Of a stretch of DNA of 30,160 nt, positions 22,877-30,160 are shown piece by piece; the stretch's first letter is position 1, and each line of letters opens with the position of its first letter. This DNA comes from Candidatus Saccharimonadota bacterium. GTDB lineage: Bacteria; Patescibacteriota; Saccharimonadia; Saccharimonadales; UBA7683. Under the pieces are notes generated by a model, which did not search any database, had not been told where the DNA came from, and saw nothing but the letters and a program-made list of their open reading frames with translations. Where the stretch lies: NCBI GenBank assembly GCA_018061375.1, contig JAGOUG010000003.1, positions 1 to 30,160 of the forward strand. The letters run 5' to 3'. The position numbers and the translations under genes were made by a program.

Positions 22877-23707
22877 ATGGGTAAAGATATCTCAGCTATG
22901 CCTATTGCCCACAACAGAGAAGCTCAGAAAGAAGCTAAACCGAAACGACGTAAATCTTCACGTGCGTTACTCGTAGCCGCACTTGCGGGCGCATCTCTAC
23001 TTGGTAGAGCTGGTGGAATGATGGCTGTAGAGCACTTTACCGGAGATGAAAAGAGTCCTGCCGAAACGCCATTTACTACTGATGAGTATGAGCGAATGCT
23101 ATTAGATAGAGTCCCTATGCCAATAACCCCATACCAAGAAGTTCGTAAAACACAGACCGAGCTTCTTGAAATGAAGTACCGTGCAGAGCTAGACACATAT
23201 AAAGAGTTTGCGCAGCACCCCACCACCTTGGTTATTCGTGATGAAGTTACGAATGAAATCACTGAAAAAGTGAATGGCAAGGGGCTACTTATACCCTATT
23301 ATATGCTGGACGATTTTGGATATGATGACGAAGCAAAACTCATCAAAGCCCGCTACGACGAAGAAGAAACTAGGGTACGAGATGCAATTGATAGCGGTGA
23401 GACCCTAGATAGTAACTACTTCAAAATGTCACCATTCGTATATGTTGAAGATTCTGGCAAACGTAGGATTGTTGACGTACCCAACTTGAATGACCCACTC
23501 TACATTGATAGCTACCAGGCAAATCTTATTGACGGAACTAAACTGGGAATCCCATACGAACTCTGCAGTAGAGACGGTAGCTTCTGTGGCACATTTAAGC
23601 CGCGTGTTGAAACTATGGACCATGAGCTTGTAAGTGATGCCCAATATGCTGGAGCCGACCTTGTACAACAACTAAGGGAATTCTACGCTGAAAAAACTGG
23701 CAACTAA
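22877..23707 (+). CDS. Tandem paralogue 3: membrane-anchored extracytoplasmic protein, 276 aa
   Basis: The ATG at 22877 lies 1 base after the stop of paralogue 2, with AAGGAAG just upstream, indicating translational coupling. The longest of the three: basic tail, a membrane helix (about 32-50, ALLVAALAGASLLGRAGGM), an inserted helical stretch, then HPTTLVIRDEVTNEITEKV with NGKGLLIPYY, and YELCSRDGSFC (CX6C). Its end overlaps the converging hpf gene by 4 bp (23704-23707), so no terminator separates them. Function unknown. Confidence 0.78.
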   Translation: MGKDISAMPIAHNREAQKEAKPKRRKSSRALLVAALAGASLLGRAGGMMAVEHFTGDEKSPAETPFTTDEYERMLLDRVPMPITPYQEVRKTQTELLEMKYRAELDTYKEFAQHPTTLVIRDEVTNEITEKVNGKGLLIPYYMLDDFGYDDEAKLIKARYDEEETRVRDAIDSGETLDSNYFKMSPFVYVEDSGKRRIVDVPNLNDPLYIDSYQANLIDGTKLGIPYELCSRDGSFCGTFKPRVETMDHELVSDAQYAGADLVQQLREFYAEKTGN

Positions 23708-24078
23708 TCTTCAGTTGGTGGTTTGCGGCGGAAGAGTTTTCTGAGTTTTCCCCGGTGATCGGTTTTGTCTCCGCCATGACTAGCTTTGTATTTACGAAGC
23801 TGGTTTTTTAGCTTATTTTCTACAATATCTACTGCGGCAAACATGTTTACGGTCGCCTCTTTTGCGGTAATCTGCTTTTCTGGCAAGTGCAGTATAATCT
23901 CACATTCATTACGGTCCACTTTGGTTTTGCGTTCTTTCAAGAACACTTCAACTTTAATGCTCCCCCGTGCGTCGCGAGGCACAAACCTATCCAGCCGGCC
24001 AATTTTTTTATTAATGTATTTTTTAATGTCACCTGTTAATTCGTAGTGGATGCCGGTTATATCGATTTGTGTAATCAT
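23704..24078 (-). CDS. hpf: Ribosome hibernation-promoting factor (HPF/RaiA family)
   Basis: A 124-aa protein with the S30Ae/RaiA beta-alpha-beta-beta-beta-alpha fold (ITQIDITGIHYELTGDIKKYI, GSIKVEVFLKERK, ECEIILHLPEKQITAKEATVNMFAAVDIV) and a basic C-terminal tail. It binds in the 30S decoding centre and silences ribosomes under stress. The length is that of the short form; the dimerisation domain of long HPF is missing. The start at 24078 has a strong AAAGGAGTAGTC ribosome binding site, and a TATAAT box (24107-24112) lies upstream next to a 9-bp inverted repeat. It converges with paralogue 3. Confidence 0.92.
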   Translation of the reverse strand: MITQIDITGIHYELTGDIKKYINKKIGRLDRFVPRDARGSIKVEVFLKERKTKVDRNECEIILHLPEKQITAKEATVNMFAAVDIVENKLKNQLRKYKASHGGDKTDHRGKLRKLFRRKPPTED

Positions 24079-24111
24079 GACTACTCCTTTTTAATCTAAC
24101 ACCTCTATTAT

Positions 24112-24157
24112 ACTCCCTTTATGCAATCACTGCCTGGCGGTTTAGGACAAAGGGAGT
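24112..24157. repeat. 9-bp inverted repeat upstream of hpf
   Basis: ACTCCCTTT (24112-24120) and AAAGGGAGT (24149-24157) pair perfectly around a 28-base loop. There is no U-run at either end, so it is not an ordinary terminator. The 3' side on the minus strand touches the hpf TATAAT box, so it may be an operator or a leader structure. Confidence 0.5.
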
Positions 24158-24212
24158 GGGTACTAGGTACTTGGGTGCGGATACGAAGGTAGGAGATAGA
24201 ATCAAAATCTAT

Positions 24213-25625
24213 TTAACTTGAGACGATTATACCGTTCCTGTAAGTACTGAACTTCACCGGATCAAAGTTTTCCGGGCTGTATGCTCTGCTTCCGTATTCT
24301 GGAACTAGCACTACCCCGTCATCGGTATCCGTAACCTCAATTGAATGCAGTCCAGTGTCTTCTAGCGGCCCCATTACTGTTATTTGTAGTTGCTCAGAAA
24401 GTCGTTGCGCAATACCGCCGGATACCCCGGTAGAACACGAGTTTAAGATCATACAGCCTTGGCTATTAAAATAACCAGATAAATCACTCAGCTTAGATGT
24501 CACCATCAATACGCCTAGCTCATGTTGACTAAGTCGTATTCCGCGAGCAGAACCATGAGCTTCGACAAGAGCAAAATCAATTTTGTTATCAGTGCCGTAC
24601 ATACTACTAAAACGATCAAGCAACTCACGTAGTTCGTACTCGTCTGCCGCTTCACAGACTCGAAGGATGTGCTTTGGCTTGACGTCGTCGTGAAAATGTC
24701 TAATAAACATTTTATCTATCGGTGCATATCCATTTAAGGCACCATTGTGATCTTCTACAGAACCTATAATAATACCGTACGGTTTTGCGATTTCTGTATG
24801 TGCGTCAAATTGTTCAATAAGCATTTCCGTAGGATAGCGTGAAAAGTTACGAATACCATAAAACTCACTAAGAAGCTTAACGGAACCAGGTCTCTCGCAC
24901 TCTAAATCAAGTGTTTTAATTAGGTTCGGCGCAAGACCTTCGGTGGGATTATCTCGGGAGGCAAAAAACCAGTTTTCACGGATAGTCTGAGTATGAGCAT
25001 AGCCAATAGCCTGCAAGACTTCCACTATAAATTCGACTCTTCCATTAACGGCTGCTATCTCGGTTTCAGATGTTTCATGAAAAGAATCCTGAAACTCAAA
25101 TACACTGACTAATCCTTTGAGGAAATCTTTATTTGAAATAATCCTGACAGATTCACCATCAGGGTCATCACCTGCAAGCATCTCGAAATGCTCTAATACA
25201 AAACGAGCGTTGTTTCGGTATAGTATTTCAGGTGACTTCCATTCATCTTCTTGATCACCTGGCCCGTCCTCCAATAGTTGAAGAATCTGAGATCTCTTAA
25301 ATTGCCAGTCAGCCGCTGGGCTAAGATCAAGATCTGGATAATGCATGTCGATTGCCCTACCACCCATTTCATCAAACTTCCGAATAAATTCATCGAATGT
25401 GCCGTCCCAGAAATCTAAACCTATAGAGTCGATGCTTAACTGTTCGTACAATTCAAACACGGCATCCTCACCTTGATCGTGCGCCTGCTCGAGTTCAGTA
25501 AAAAAAAGCGCTAAGAATTTTGTGACTTCATCAAGATTAGAAGTATCGTTATAATGCATACGCGTTAGTAAATCACGCATAACATCAACAGTATTATTAG
25601 TACTTAACTGCTCACCTGTAGTCAT
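24213..25625 (-). CDS. Caspase-fold (clan CD-like) cysteine peptidase domain protein, 470 aa
   Basis: Residues about 1-275 are helical and unrecognised. The C-terminal part (about 280-470) has the order of a caspase/CHAT/gingipain fold: strand 1 KPYGIIIGSVEDHNGALNG, strand 2 KHILRVCEAADEYELRELL with its helix, strand 3 DFALVEAHGSARG with catalytic His357 directly before Gly, then GCMILNSCSTGVSGG with Cys397 at the end of the next strand. The 40-residue His-Cys distance and both hydrophobic-block-plus-dyad motifs are typical of clan CD. No signal peptide or membrane helix is seen, so it is cytoplasmic. Such proteases in bacteria act in regulated cleavage or cell-suicide/defence systems; its target is unknown. 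It has its own consensus-like promoter and lies between serS and hpf on the same strand. Confidence 0.72.
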   Translation of the reverse strand: MTTGEQLSTNNTVDVMRDLLTRMHYNDTSNLDEVTKFLALFFTELEQAHDQGEDAVFELYEQLSIDSIGLDFWDGTFDEFIRKFDEMGGRAIDMHYPDLDLSPAADWQFKRSQILQLLEDGPGDQEDEWKSPEILYRNNARFVLEHFEMLAGDDPDGESVRIISNKDFLKGLVSVFEFQDSFHETSETEIAAVNGRVEFIVEVLQAIGYAHTQTIRENWFFASRDNPTEGLAPNLIKTLDLECERPGSVKLLSEFYGIRNFSRYPTEMLIEQFDAHTEIAKPYGIIIGSVEDHNGALNGYAPIDKMFIRHFHDDVKPKHILRVCEAADEYELRELLDRFSSMYGTDNKIDFALVEAHGSARGIRLSQHELGVLMVTSKLSDLSGYFNSQGCMILNSCSTGVSGGIAQRLSEQLQITVMGPLEDTGLHSIEVTDTDDGVVLVPEYGSRAYSPENFDPVKFSTYRNGIIVSS

Positions 25626-25634
25626 TATTTGTAT

Positions 25635-25663
25635 ATTATATAACTTATATACTTATAGTACAA
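25635..25663 (-). promoter_or_regulatory. Promoter of the caspase-fold gene
   Basis: Minus strand TTGTAC (25658-25663), 17 bases, TATAAT (25635-25640). It lies in the 45-bp gap after serS and puts the transcript start within a few bases of the ATG at 25625, so the gene need not depend on serS transcription. Confidence 0.65.
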
Positions 25664-25670
25664 TATATCG

Positions 25671-26915
25671 CTAGATTGTGTCTTTATTTCCCATAAATGG
25701 GCGGAGGACTTCTGGCACCGTGACTGAGCCATCAGCTTGCTGATGGTTTTCTATAATTGCAATCGGGCCTCGGCTTGAAACCATAGCGGTGCCGTTTAGA
25801 GTGTGTACATACTGTACATTCCCCTGTTCATCACGATATCTGATGTTTAAGCGACGTGCTTGGTAATCTGTAACGTTAGAACAACTCGTCAGCTCGCGGT
25901 ATTCACCGTCAAGCGGGCTGAAATACTCGAGATCAAACTTTTTGTAAGCTGGTGCACCTAAATCGCCTGCGGCAATTGCAAGTTTATGATACGGAATATC
26001 GAGATCTTGTAGAATCTCTTCTTCAATCTGCATCAACTTCTCATGCCACTCAGCGCTCTGCTCTGGCACACAAAATACATACATTTCTACCTTATAGAAC
26101 TGATGGACGCGGAAGATACCTTTACTGTGTTTACCGTACGCACCAGCCTCCATGCGGTAGCACGGGCTCCAGCCAACGTACAAAAGCGGGAGGTCTTTGA
26201 GTTCAATGATTTCATCTTTGTGGTACGCAGTAAGCGGAATCTCTGCAGTAGCAATTAAATGAAGATCTTCACCTTCTATAGAATAAATCTGTTTTTCTTC
26301 ACCACGCGGCGCGTAGCCGGTGCCACCAATAACATCACCATTCACCATGTTTGGCACGAGCATTGGCGTAAAGCCATGTTCAACACCCTTTTGGATTGCG
26401 AACTGAGTTAAAGCAAGTTCTAAACGCGCAAGATCACCCTTAGAATAGTAGAACTTACTACCGGCAACTTTTGCACCACGTTCAAAATCTACTAAATCTC
26501 TGTCTTCTAGCCAAGTGAGGTGGTCTTTAATCGGGCGTTGCTCGGTGCTACCCCATGTTGATACCACCACGCTGTCTTCTTCGCCGCCGAGTGGTGTATC
26601 TTCGGAGAATAAGTTTGGTACTTCGTTCAGTAACTGCAGATATTGCGCTTGGATTGGGTCAAGTTCAGCCTCAAGCGTACCGAGTGTTTCTTTGATTCTT
26701 TTACCTTCAGCAATCAGCTCGGATGAAGGCTGACCATTCCTCATTTGGGCAGCGGTCTCGTTGCGTGCTTTTCGGAGCTTTTCAACATCCTGAAGCAGCT
26801 CACGACGGCGCTCATCTAATTGAAGCAGTGAGTCTATATCTACTGATACATTTTTATGTTTTGCAGCGTCTTTTACAACTGTTATATTTTCTCTGATGAA
26901 CTGTATATCTACCAT
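25671..26915 (-). CDS. serS: Seryl-tRNA synthetase
   Basis: A 414-aa class II aminoacyl-tRNA synthetase. It has the N-terminal tRNA-binding coiled coil (about 1-105, DERRRELLQDVEKLRKARNE) and the catalytic domain with motif 2 (GIFRVHQFYKVEMYVF region), LTSCSNVTDYQARR, and motif 3 (NGTAMVSSRGPIAIIEN, PEVLRPFMG). Length and motifs are standard. A TATACT box ends 7 bases before the ATG, suggesting a leaderless start, while a second GGTATACTAG further upstream (about 27000) may give a longer leader. It is preceded by a probable terminator for the ABC operon. Confidence 0.97.
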   Translation of the reverse strand: MVDIQFIRENITVVKDAAKHKNVSVDIDSLLQLDERRRELLQDVEKLRKARNETAAQMRNGQPSSELIAEGKRIKETLGTLEAELDPIQAQYLQLLNEVPNLFSEDTPLGGEEDSVVVSTWGSTEQRPIKDHLTWLEDRDLVDFERGAKVAGSKFYYSKGDLARLELALTQFAIQKGVEHGFTPMLVPNMVNGDVIGGTGYAPRGEEKQIYSIEGEDLHLIATAEIPLTAYHKDEIIELKDLPLLYVGWSPCYRMEAGAYGKHSKGIFRVHQFYKVEMYVFCVPEQSAEWHEKLMQIEEEILQDLDIPYHKLAIAAGDLGAPAYKKFDLEYFSPLDGEYRELTSCSNVTDYQARRLNIRYRDEQGNVQYVHTLNGTAMVSSRGPIAIIENHQQADGSVTVPEVLRPFMGNKDTI

Positions 26916-26951
26916 GGTGACTAGTATACCGTATTATTCCTTTTTCAACGT

Positions 26952-26980
26952 AAAAGGGACCGACTTTTGTCGCCAGCCCC
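26952..26980 (-). terminator. Probable terminator of the MacB-type operon
   Basis: On the minus strand GGGG-CUGG-CGAC, AAAA loop, GUCG-GU-CCC followed by UUUUA. The CGAC/GUCG and GGG/CCC pairs are good, with an unpaired bulge between. It lies between the 333-aa gene and serS, so it may also act as a serS leader structure if transcription starts upstream near 27000. Confidence 0.4.
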
Positions 26981-27050
26981 TCACGCTGTTTGTTTGTTCT
27001 AGTATACCACTTATGCCCGACTTGCTATAGATTGTTGTTGTAAACACATG

Positions 27051-28052
27051 CTATAAAACAGTCCCGATTACAGACTCTAGATCTGTTTTAAACTGCTCCA
27101 GTGATACGGATGATTCTGGTCTATTTATGGTACCAGGGATTGTAGTAGTTGGGCTAGAACTGAGCTCAACTGAAGTTGTCCCCTGACTCTGCGTATGCTG
27201 AAGTTTTGTAAATAAACGTGTACTCTTACTGACCCATACATCGATGACACCCTCAGAAGAGGATGCTGGTGACAGCGCTTCGTCACCACAGGCTGAAGCC
27301 GCACCACTCAAAGAGCTAAGCTGTGATACTTCTTTTTTAAATACTCTGTATGCGGATTCAGATACCGATGCCTGCAAATGGTAGCTCGGCTGATTATTAA
27401 TAGATTCTGTGCCGATTTTTTTAACATCGGTGAATAGCGGATTCTTGGTATATAATTCTTTGATCTTGTTTTTATCACCCTCACTGAGTACCACGTTACT
27501 CAGTGCTTCTGTACAGGCAGATGAGATGCCTTCAGACGCCTTTTTCGGGGTAACGTTAATCCAAACTCCTTCATACTTTTTTGCAACTTCTGAGGCGTAG
27601 CTTACGTAAACTGTTAGTAGTGGATTTGAACCAGCAGCAGTTTGAAGTGATTTTTCGGTATCCGTAAGCTGTAAATAATACTCGCCGTCAACGGCAATAA
27701 AATTGCCATCAAGTGCAACATCTTGCCCTAATATACTAGTTGAAAGCTGTGCCTGTGCAGAGTACGAACCCTCATGAGAAATTCCAGAAAGATTCAACGT
27801 AACTGGTATACCCTTCTGGCCTTCACTCGGTTGGAACATCACCGTGATATCACGTTGAAGTGGTGCTGTATCGGTTACGCTCGTAATACTGTTTGAAAGC
27901 GCATCAGCCATAATAACCTGTGGCCGATTTTGTAAATAGCTACTAATTCCCCACCAGCTTAGTGCGACCAGTAGCACCAAGCCAAGCGCGCCAACAATGT
28001 AGAACCTTGGTTGTGTATACCACTTCACAGATGTCTGGTTGCTTTGTTTCAT
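27051..28052 (-). CDS. Membrane-anchored extracytoplasmic protein in ABC exporter operon, 333 aa
   Basis: It has an N-terminal membrane helix (about 16-35, FYIVGALGLVLLVALSWWG) and a large exported domain rich in beta strands and Ser/Thr (ADALSNSITSVTDTAPLQRD, then alternating strands and a Cys pair at SACTEA and ASACGDEA). The order (helix, an anti-parallel sheet with hydrophobic strands, a pair of cysteines) recalls LppX/LolA-like lipid-carrier folds, but I see no signature that proves it. It follows the permease by 12 bp and is the last gene of the operon, so it probably works with the exporter, for instance as its periplasmic-side partner. Function unknown. Confidence 0.75.
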   Translation of the reverse strand: MKQSNQTSVKWYTQPRFYIVGALGLVLLVALSWWGISSYLQNRPQVIMADALSNSITSVTDTAPLQRDITVMFQPSEGQKGIPVTLNLSGISHEGSYSAQAQLSTSILGQDVALDGNFIAVDGEYYLQLTDTEKSLQTAAGSNPLLTVYVSYASEVAKKYEGVWINVTPKKASEGISSACTEALSNVVLSEGDKNKIKELYTKNPLFTDVKKIGTESINNQPSYHLQASVSESAYRVFKKEVSQLSSLSGAASACGDEALSPASSSEGVIDVWVSKSTRLFTKLQHTQSQGTTSVELSSSPTTTIPGTINRPESSVSLEQFKTDLESVIGTVL

Positions 28053-28064
28053 GGCGTAAAGTAC

Positions 28065-29450
28065 CTACTCAGTTCTGAGTGCTTCAATCGGATCAAGCTT
28101 AGAAGCCTTACGTGCTGGCAGTAGACCTGCAAGCATTGCAATAATCATCAGTGCGCCAACAAGCATGATCATTTGTTCTGGCTTGAACTCGAGCAGACTG
28201 ACGCCTTCACCGAGTTCAAGTTGCTTATTAATGAACGGGTTAACGAGTGTTCCGAATGCATAGCCAGCCAGTACTCCCATGACACCACCTATAAAGCCAA
28301 TCCAGAGTGCCTCAAATATAAATAGCAGATTAACGCTTCGCCTGCGCATACCGAGCGCCTTCATCAAGCCGATTTCCCTCGTTCGTTCTAGTACAGAAAT
28401 ATACAGCGTATTCACAATACCAAATATTGAAGCAATCACGGTAATTACTGAAAATACGACAATGATTATTTGAAGGGTTGAGATAAAGTTATTAATTAAC
28501 TTCTGTAAATCTTTTGAGCTTTTAGATTCAAAACCAAGGTCCTTCAGCTCTGCCTGCGCTGCAAGAATATTCTTCTCATTATCACCATCCTTCACTAATA
28601 CGATCGCCGTGGAATGACTTCTGTACGCGGGCTGTCCAGCATAGACAATATCGTGCAGGGCAAGTAGATTCTCGTTAGAAGTATACAGCGCAAAGTCCGT
28701 GCCGGGCTGCTGAGAAACCGTATTCTTACGCACACCAACAACTGTAAATTCAGTCTCTGTGATGCCTTCAGAACGTGCCTGCGCAGCAGACTGGACAGCA
28801 CCTGCTGCTGTTTGTTGAAGCAGTGCTTGCACCTCAGCTTCCGTTGGCTGGCTCTGTGCTCTAACTGCAACTACAACGGTCTTGCCAACTGCATCTTCGT
28901 TCGAGCTAAAGCCGAGCGACTTTACAAACGGCTCAGGTAGTATGAGCTGTTTTTTACCCTGAGCAACAGTATCGGTACCAGCAACGACCGTTATGCCACG
29001 TCGTGAACCTAGTTGCTGAAATGTCGCGATATACTTGCCCTGGCCCTCACGTGTTACGTACTCAGGTGAAAGTTGCACAACCGGTGTCACCTCCTGTGTA
29101 AAATCGAGAGCTTCGAGCTGAGCCAGGTCCTCTTGGCTCAGGAGTTTGACTGAAGTAATGTTACCTCCATTGCCGGCCACTGTACCAAGAGCTCCAGATT
29201 CACTATATTCTTTTGGAGTCGTTTTATCTTCTTCACCAAATACTGCTTTGTCTTTATAGACATATAGCTCAGCCGGGTCAAAGTTTTCTTGTAAAATTTT
29301 ATCTACGTATGAACGAGCACCGTTTGATGCCGCAAGTGTAATAATCAGCGTAAAACCACCTACTGCAATTGCAGTAGCAGTAAGGAATGTTCGCATTTTT
29401 GCACTCTTTAGGCTGCGTCCCGATCGTCTAAGTATGTCTGCTAGTTTCAT
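28065..29450 (-). CDS. MacB/FtsX-type ABC transporter permease
   Basis: A 461-aa permease of the MacB type: N-terminal RSGRSLKSAKMRTFLTATA with TM1 (about 22-43), a large extracytoplasmic domain (about 45-325) and three C-terminal membrane segments (about 330-355, 380-405, 425-450) with the coupling motif LERTREIGLMKALGMRRRSV and the ending LLPARKASKLDPIEALRTE. Such permeases use mechanotransmission to export peptides, lipoproteins or small toxic compounds. Its ATG overlaps the ATPase stop (ATGA), so the two are made together. The substrate is not predictable. Confidence 0.93.
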   Translation of the reverse strand: MKLADILRRSGRSLKSAKMRTFLTATAIAVGGFTLIITLAASNGARSYVDKILQENFDPAELYVYKDKAVFGEEDKTTPKEYSESGALGTVAGNGGNITSVKLLSQEDLAQLEALDFTQEVTPVVQLSPEYVTREGQGKYIATFQQLGSRRGITVVAGTDTVAQGKKQLILPEPFVKSLGFSSNEDAVGKTVVVAVRAQSQPTEAEVQALLQQTAAGAVQSAAQARSEGITETEFTVVGVRKNTVSQQPGTDFALYTSNENLLALHDIVYAGQPAYRSHSTAIVLVKDGDNEKNILAAQAELKDLGFESKSSKDLQKLINNFISTLQIIIVVFSVITVIASIFGIVNTLYISVLERTREIGLMKALGMRRRSVNLLFIFEALWIGFIGGVMGVLAGYAFGTLVNPFINKQLELGEGVSLLEFKPEQMIMLVGALMIIAMLAGLLPARKASKLDPIEALRTE

Positions 29451-30160
29451 TGCACAACCCTTCTGCCACTGACAGCCACTGTCTTAACTTTTCCCTTGTT
29501 CTTGATTTCAGTAATTTTGCCATCTTTAATATTAATCTGTATCTGGCAGCGAGACGCTAAATCTGAATCGTGCGTCACGACTATAAGTGTTGCTCCGAGA
29601 GTTTTATTAAGTTCCATCAGCTTCTTAATGACCTTCTCTCCTGTTGCGCTATCAAGGTTACCAGTCGGTTCATCTGCAAATATCAGCTTTGGCTTATTTA
29701 CAATTGAGCGTGCAATTGCGAGACGTTGTTTCTGACCACCAGAAAGCGTGCTTGCCTTAACATTCATTTTTTCAGTAAGGCCAACTGCCTCAAGTGCCTC
29801 TTTAACCATGCCGCTACGACGGCGATAGCCAACCTTTGCAATTTCTAGCGGAAGCATAACATTTTGGTAACAGGTCTGATTAGCCTCTATAAAAAATGCC
29901 TGGAATATGAAGCTCATTTCAGTTGCGCGGAACCTATCGACCGCCTTAGATTTTAGCGTCGCAATATTTTTGCCATTTATTGTAACCGAGCCAGTCGTAG
30001 CGTGGTCTAAACCACTCATAACGTGCATCAGCGTAGACTTGCCTGAGCCACTTTTACCAATAATCGCAACTGTTGCTCCGTCAGGAATACTAAAATTAAT
30101 ATCATCCAGCGCTGTAAATGCGCTTTCTTTTTTGCCGTACACTTTACTCAGGTTTTTTAC
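29447..30160 (-). CDS. MacB-type ABC transporter ATP-binding protein, cut by right edge
   Basis: The frame is open to the window end: before the GTG at 30142 it reads VKNLSK, the usual beginning of an ABC ATPase (V-K-N-L-S-K-V-Y-G), so the true start lies outside and 30142 is not the start. It has Walker A GKSGSGKSTLMHVMSGLD, the Q-loop FIFQAFFIEANQTCYQNVMLP, the signature LSGGQKQRLAIARS, Walker B LIFADEPTGNLDS and H-loop VVTHDSD, matching the LolD/MacB group. It powers the MacB-type permease whose gene overlaps its stop by 4 bp. Confidence 0.94.
   Translation of the reverse strand, partial: VKNLSKVYGKKESAFTALDDINFSIPDGATVAIIGKSGSGKSTLMHVMSGLDHATTGSVTINGKNIATLKSKAVDRFRATEMSFIFQAFFIEANQTCYQNVMLPLEIAKVGYRRRSGMVKEALEAVGLTEKMNVKASTLSGGQKQRLAIARSIVNKPKLIFADEPTGNLDSATGEKVIKKLMELNKTLGATLIVVTHDSDLASRCQIQINIKDGKITEIKNKGKVKTVAVSGRRVVQ

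Noticed and set aside
19451..23707. Homology of the island lipoprotein (CGRDTYCAFGV) to the tandem paralogues (CERDLSFCAGFGV)
   Set aside because: The short Cys-RD-Cys match is striking, but the order of surrounding blocks and the rest of the sequences differ; kept only as a possible coincidence.
26893..26899. CTGATGA on the plus strand at the serS start as another hammerhead core
   Set aside because: No stem II with a following GAAA and no pairing stems; the sequence is the serS N-terminal coding region.

Overview
The window looks like a chromosomal segment of a Patescibacteria/CPR bacterium, most likely Candidatus Saccharibacteria (TM7). This is inferred from gene content and style, not from a database search: compact same-strand gene clusters, many start codons sitting directly on predicted transcription starts, a murD gene overlapping a murL-type epimerase gene, a SecA without the C-terminal zinc motif, a short HPF, and many small membrane-anchored proteins without recognisable family. 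The background is AT-leaning. Positions of about 16.93-20.7 kb are strikingly GC-rich in the coding parts (about 60% or more by eye).

Layout. 1-6.2 kb: cell-envelope genes: the start of a CtpA-like S41 protease (cut by the left edge), a FemX-like peptidyltransferase, and ftsE-ftsX-PcsB-like hydrolase, with an unknown 482-aa helical protein upstream of ftsE. 6.3-8.7 kb: a membrane-anchored HELTH metalloprotease, a small Cys-rich gene and prfB; the prfB 3' end is duplicated around the small gene. 8.7-16.7 kb: a minus-strand run of murL-like, murD, M16 peptidase, DEDDh-type exonuclease, wHTH-Nudix protein and secA. 16.7-20.9 kb: the GC-rich island. 21.1-23.7 kb: a small Cys protein and three tandem paralogous membrane-anchored proteins of unknown family. 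23.7-30.16 kb: hpf, a caspase-fold (clan CD-like) protein, serS, and a MacB-type ABC exporter operon (its ATPase is cut by the right edge).

The most unusual part is the island. It consists of two successive minus-strand two-gene units: (1) a 172-aa membrane protein plus a lipoprotein, and (2) an NfeD-like protein plus a flotillin. Each unit starts with a related, foldable leader and ends with a related 3' element: a UUCG-capped hairpin followed immediately by a complete type III hammerhead ribozyme. The two ribozymes (16746-16811 and 19207-19274) have identical catalytic cores and compensatory changes in stem I. The array is headed by a perfect TTGACA-N17-TATAAT promoter. Self-cleavage would cut the transcript into separate units, and the second unit would be a 2463-nt RNA with ends able to re-form a hammerhead, which makes it a candidate circular RNA. 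GC-rich coding sequence held between AT-richer RNA elements suggests cassette-like acquisition of foreign membrane genes. I know of no described system with this architecture, but could not search.

Two other places show the same theme of genes inserted with duplicated neighbour sequence: the 24-bp repeat at the ftsE start, copied beyond the 482-aa gene, and the 70-bp prfB 3'-end repeat around the 76-aa gene.
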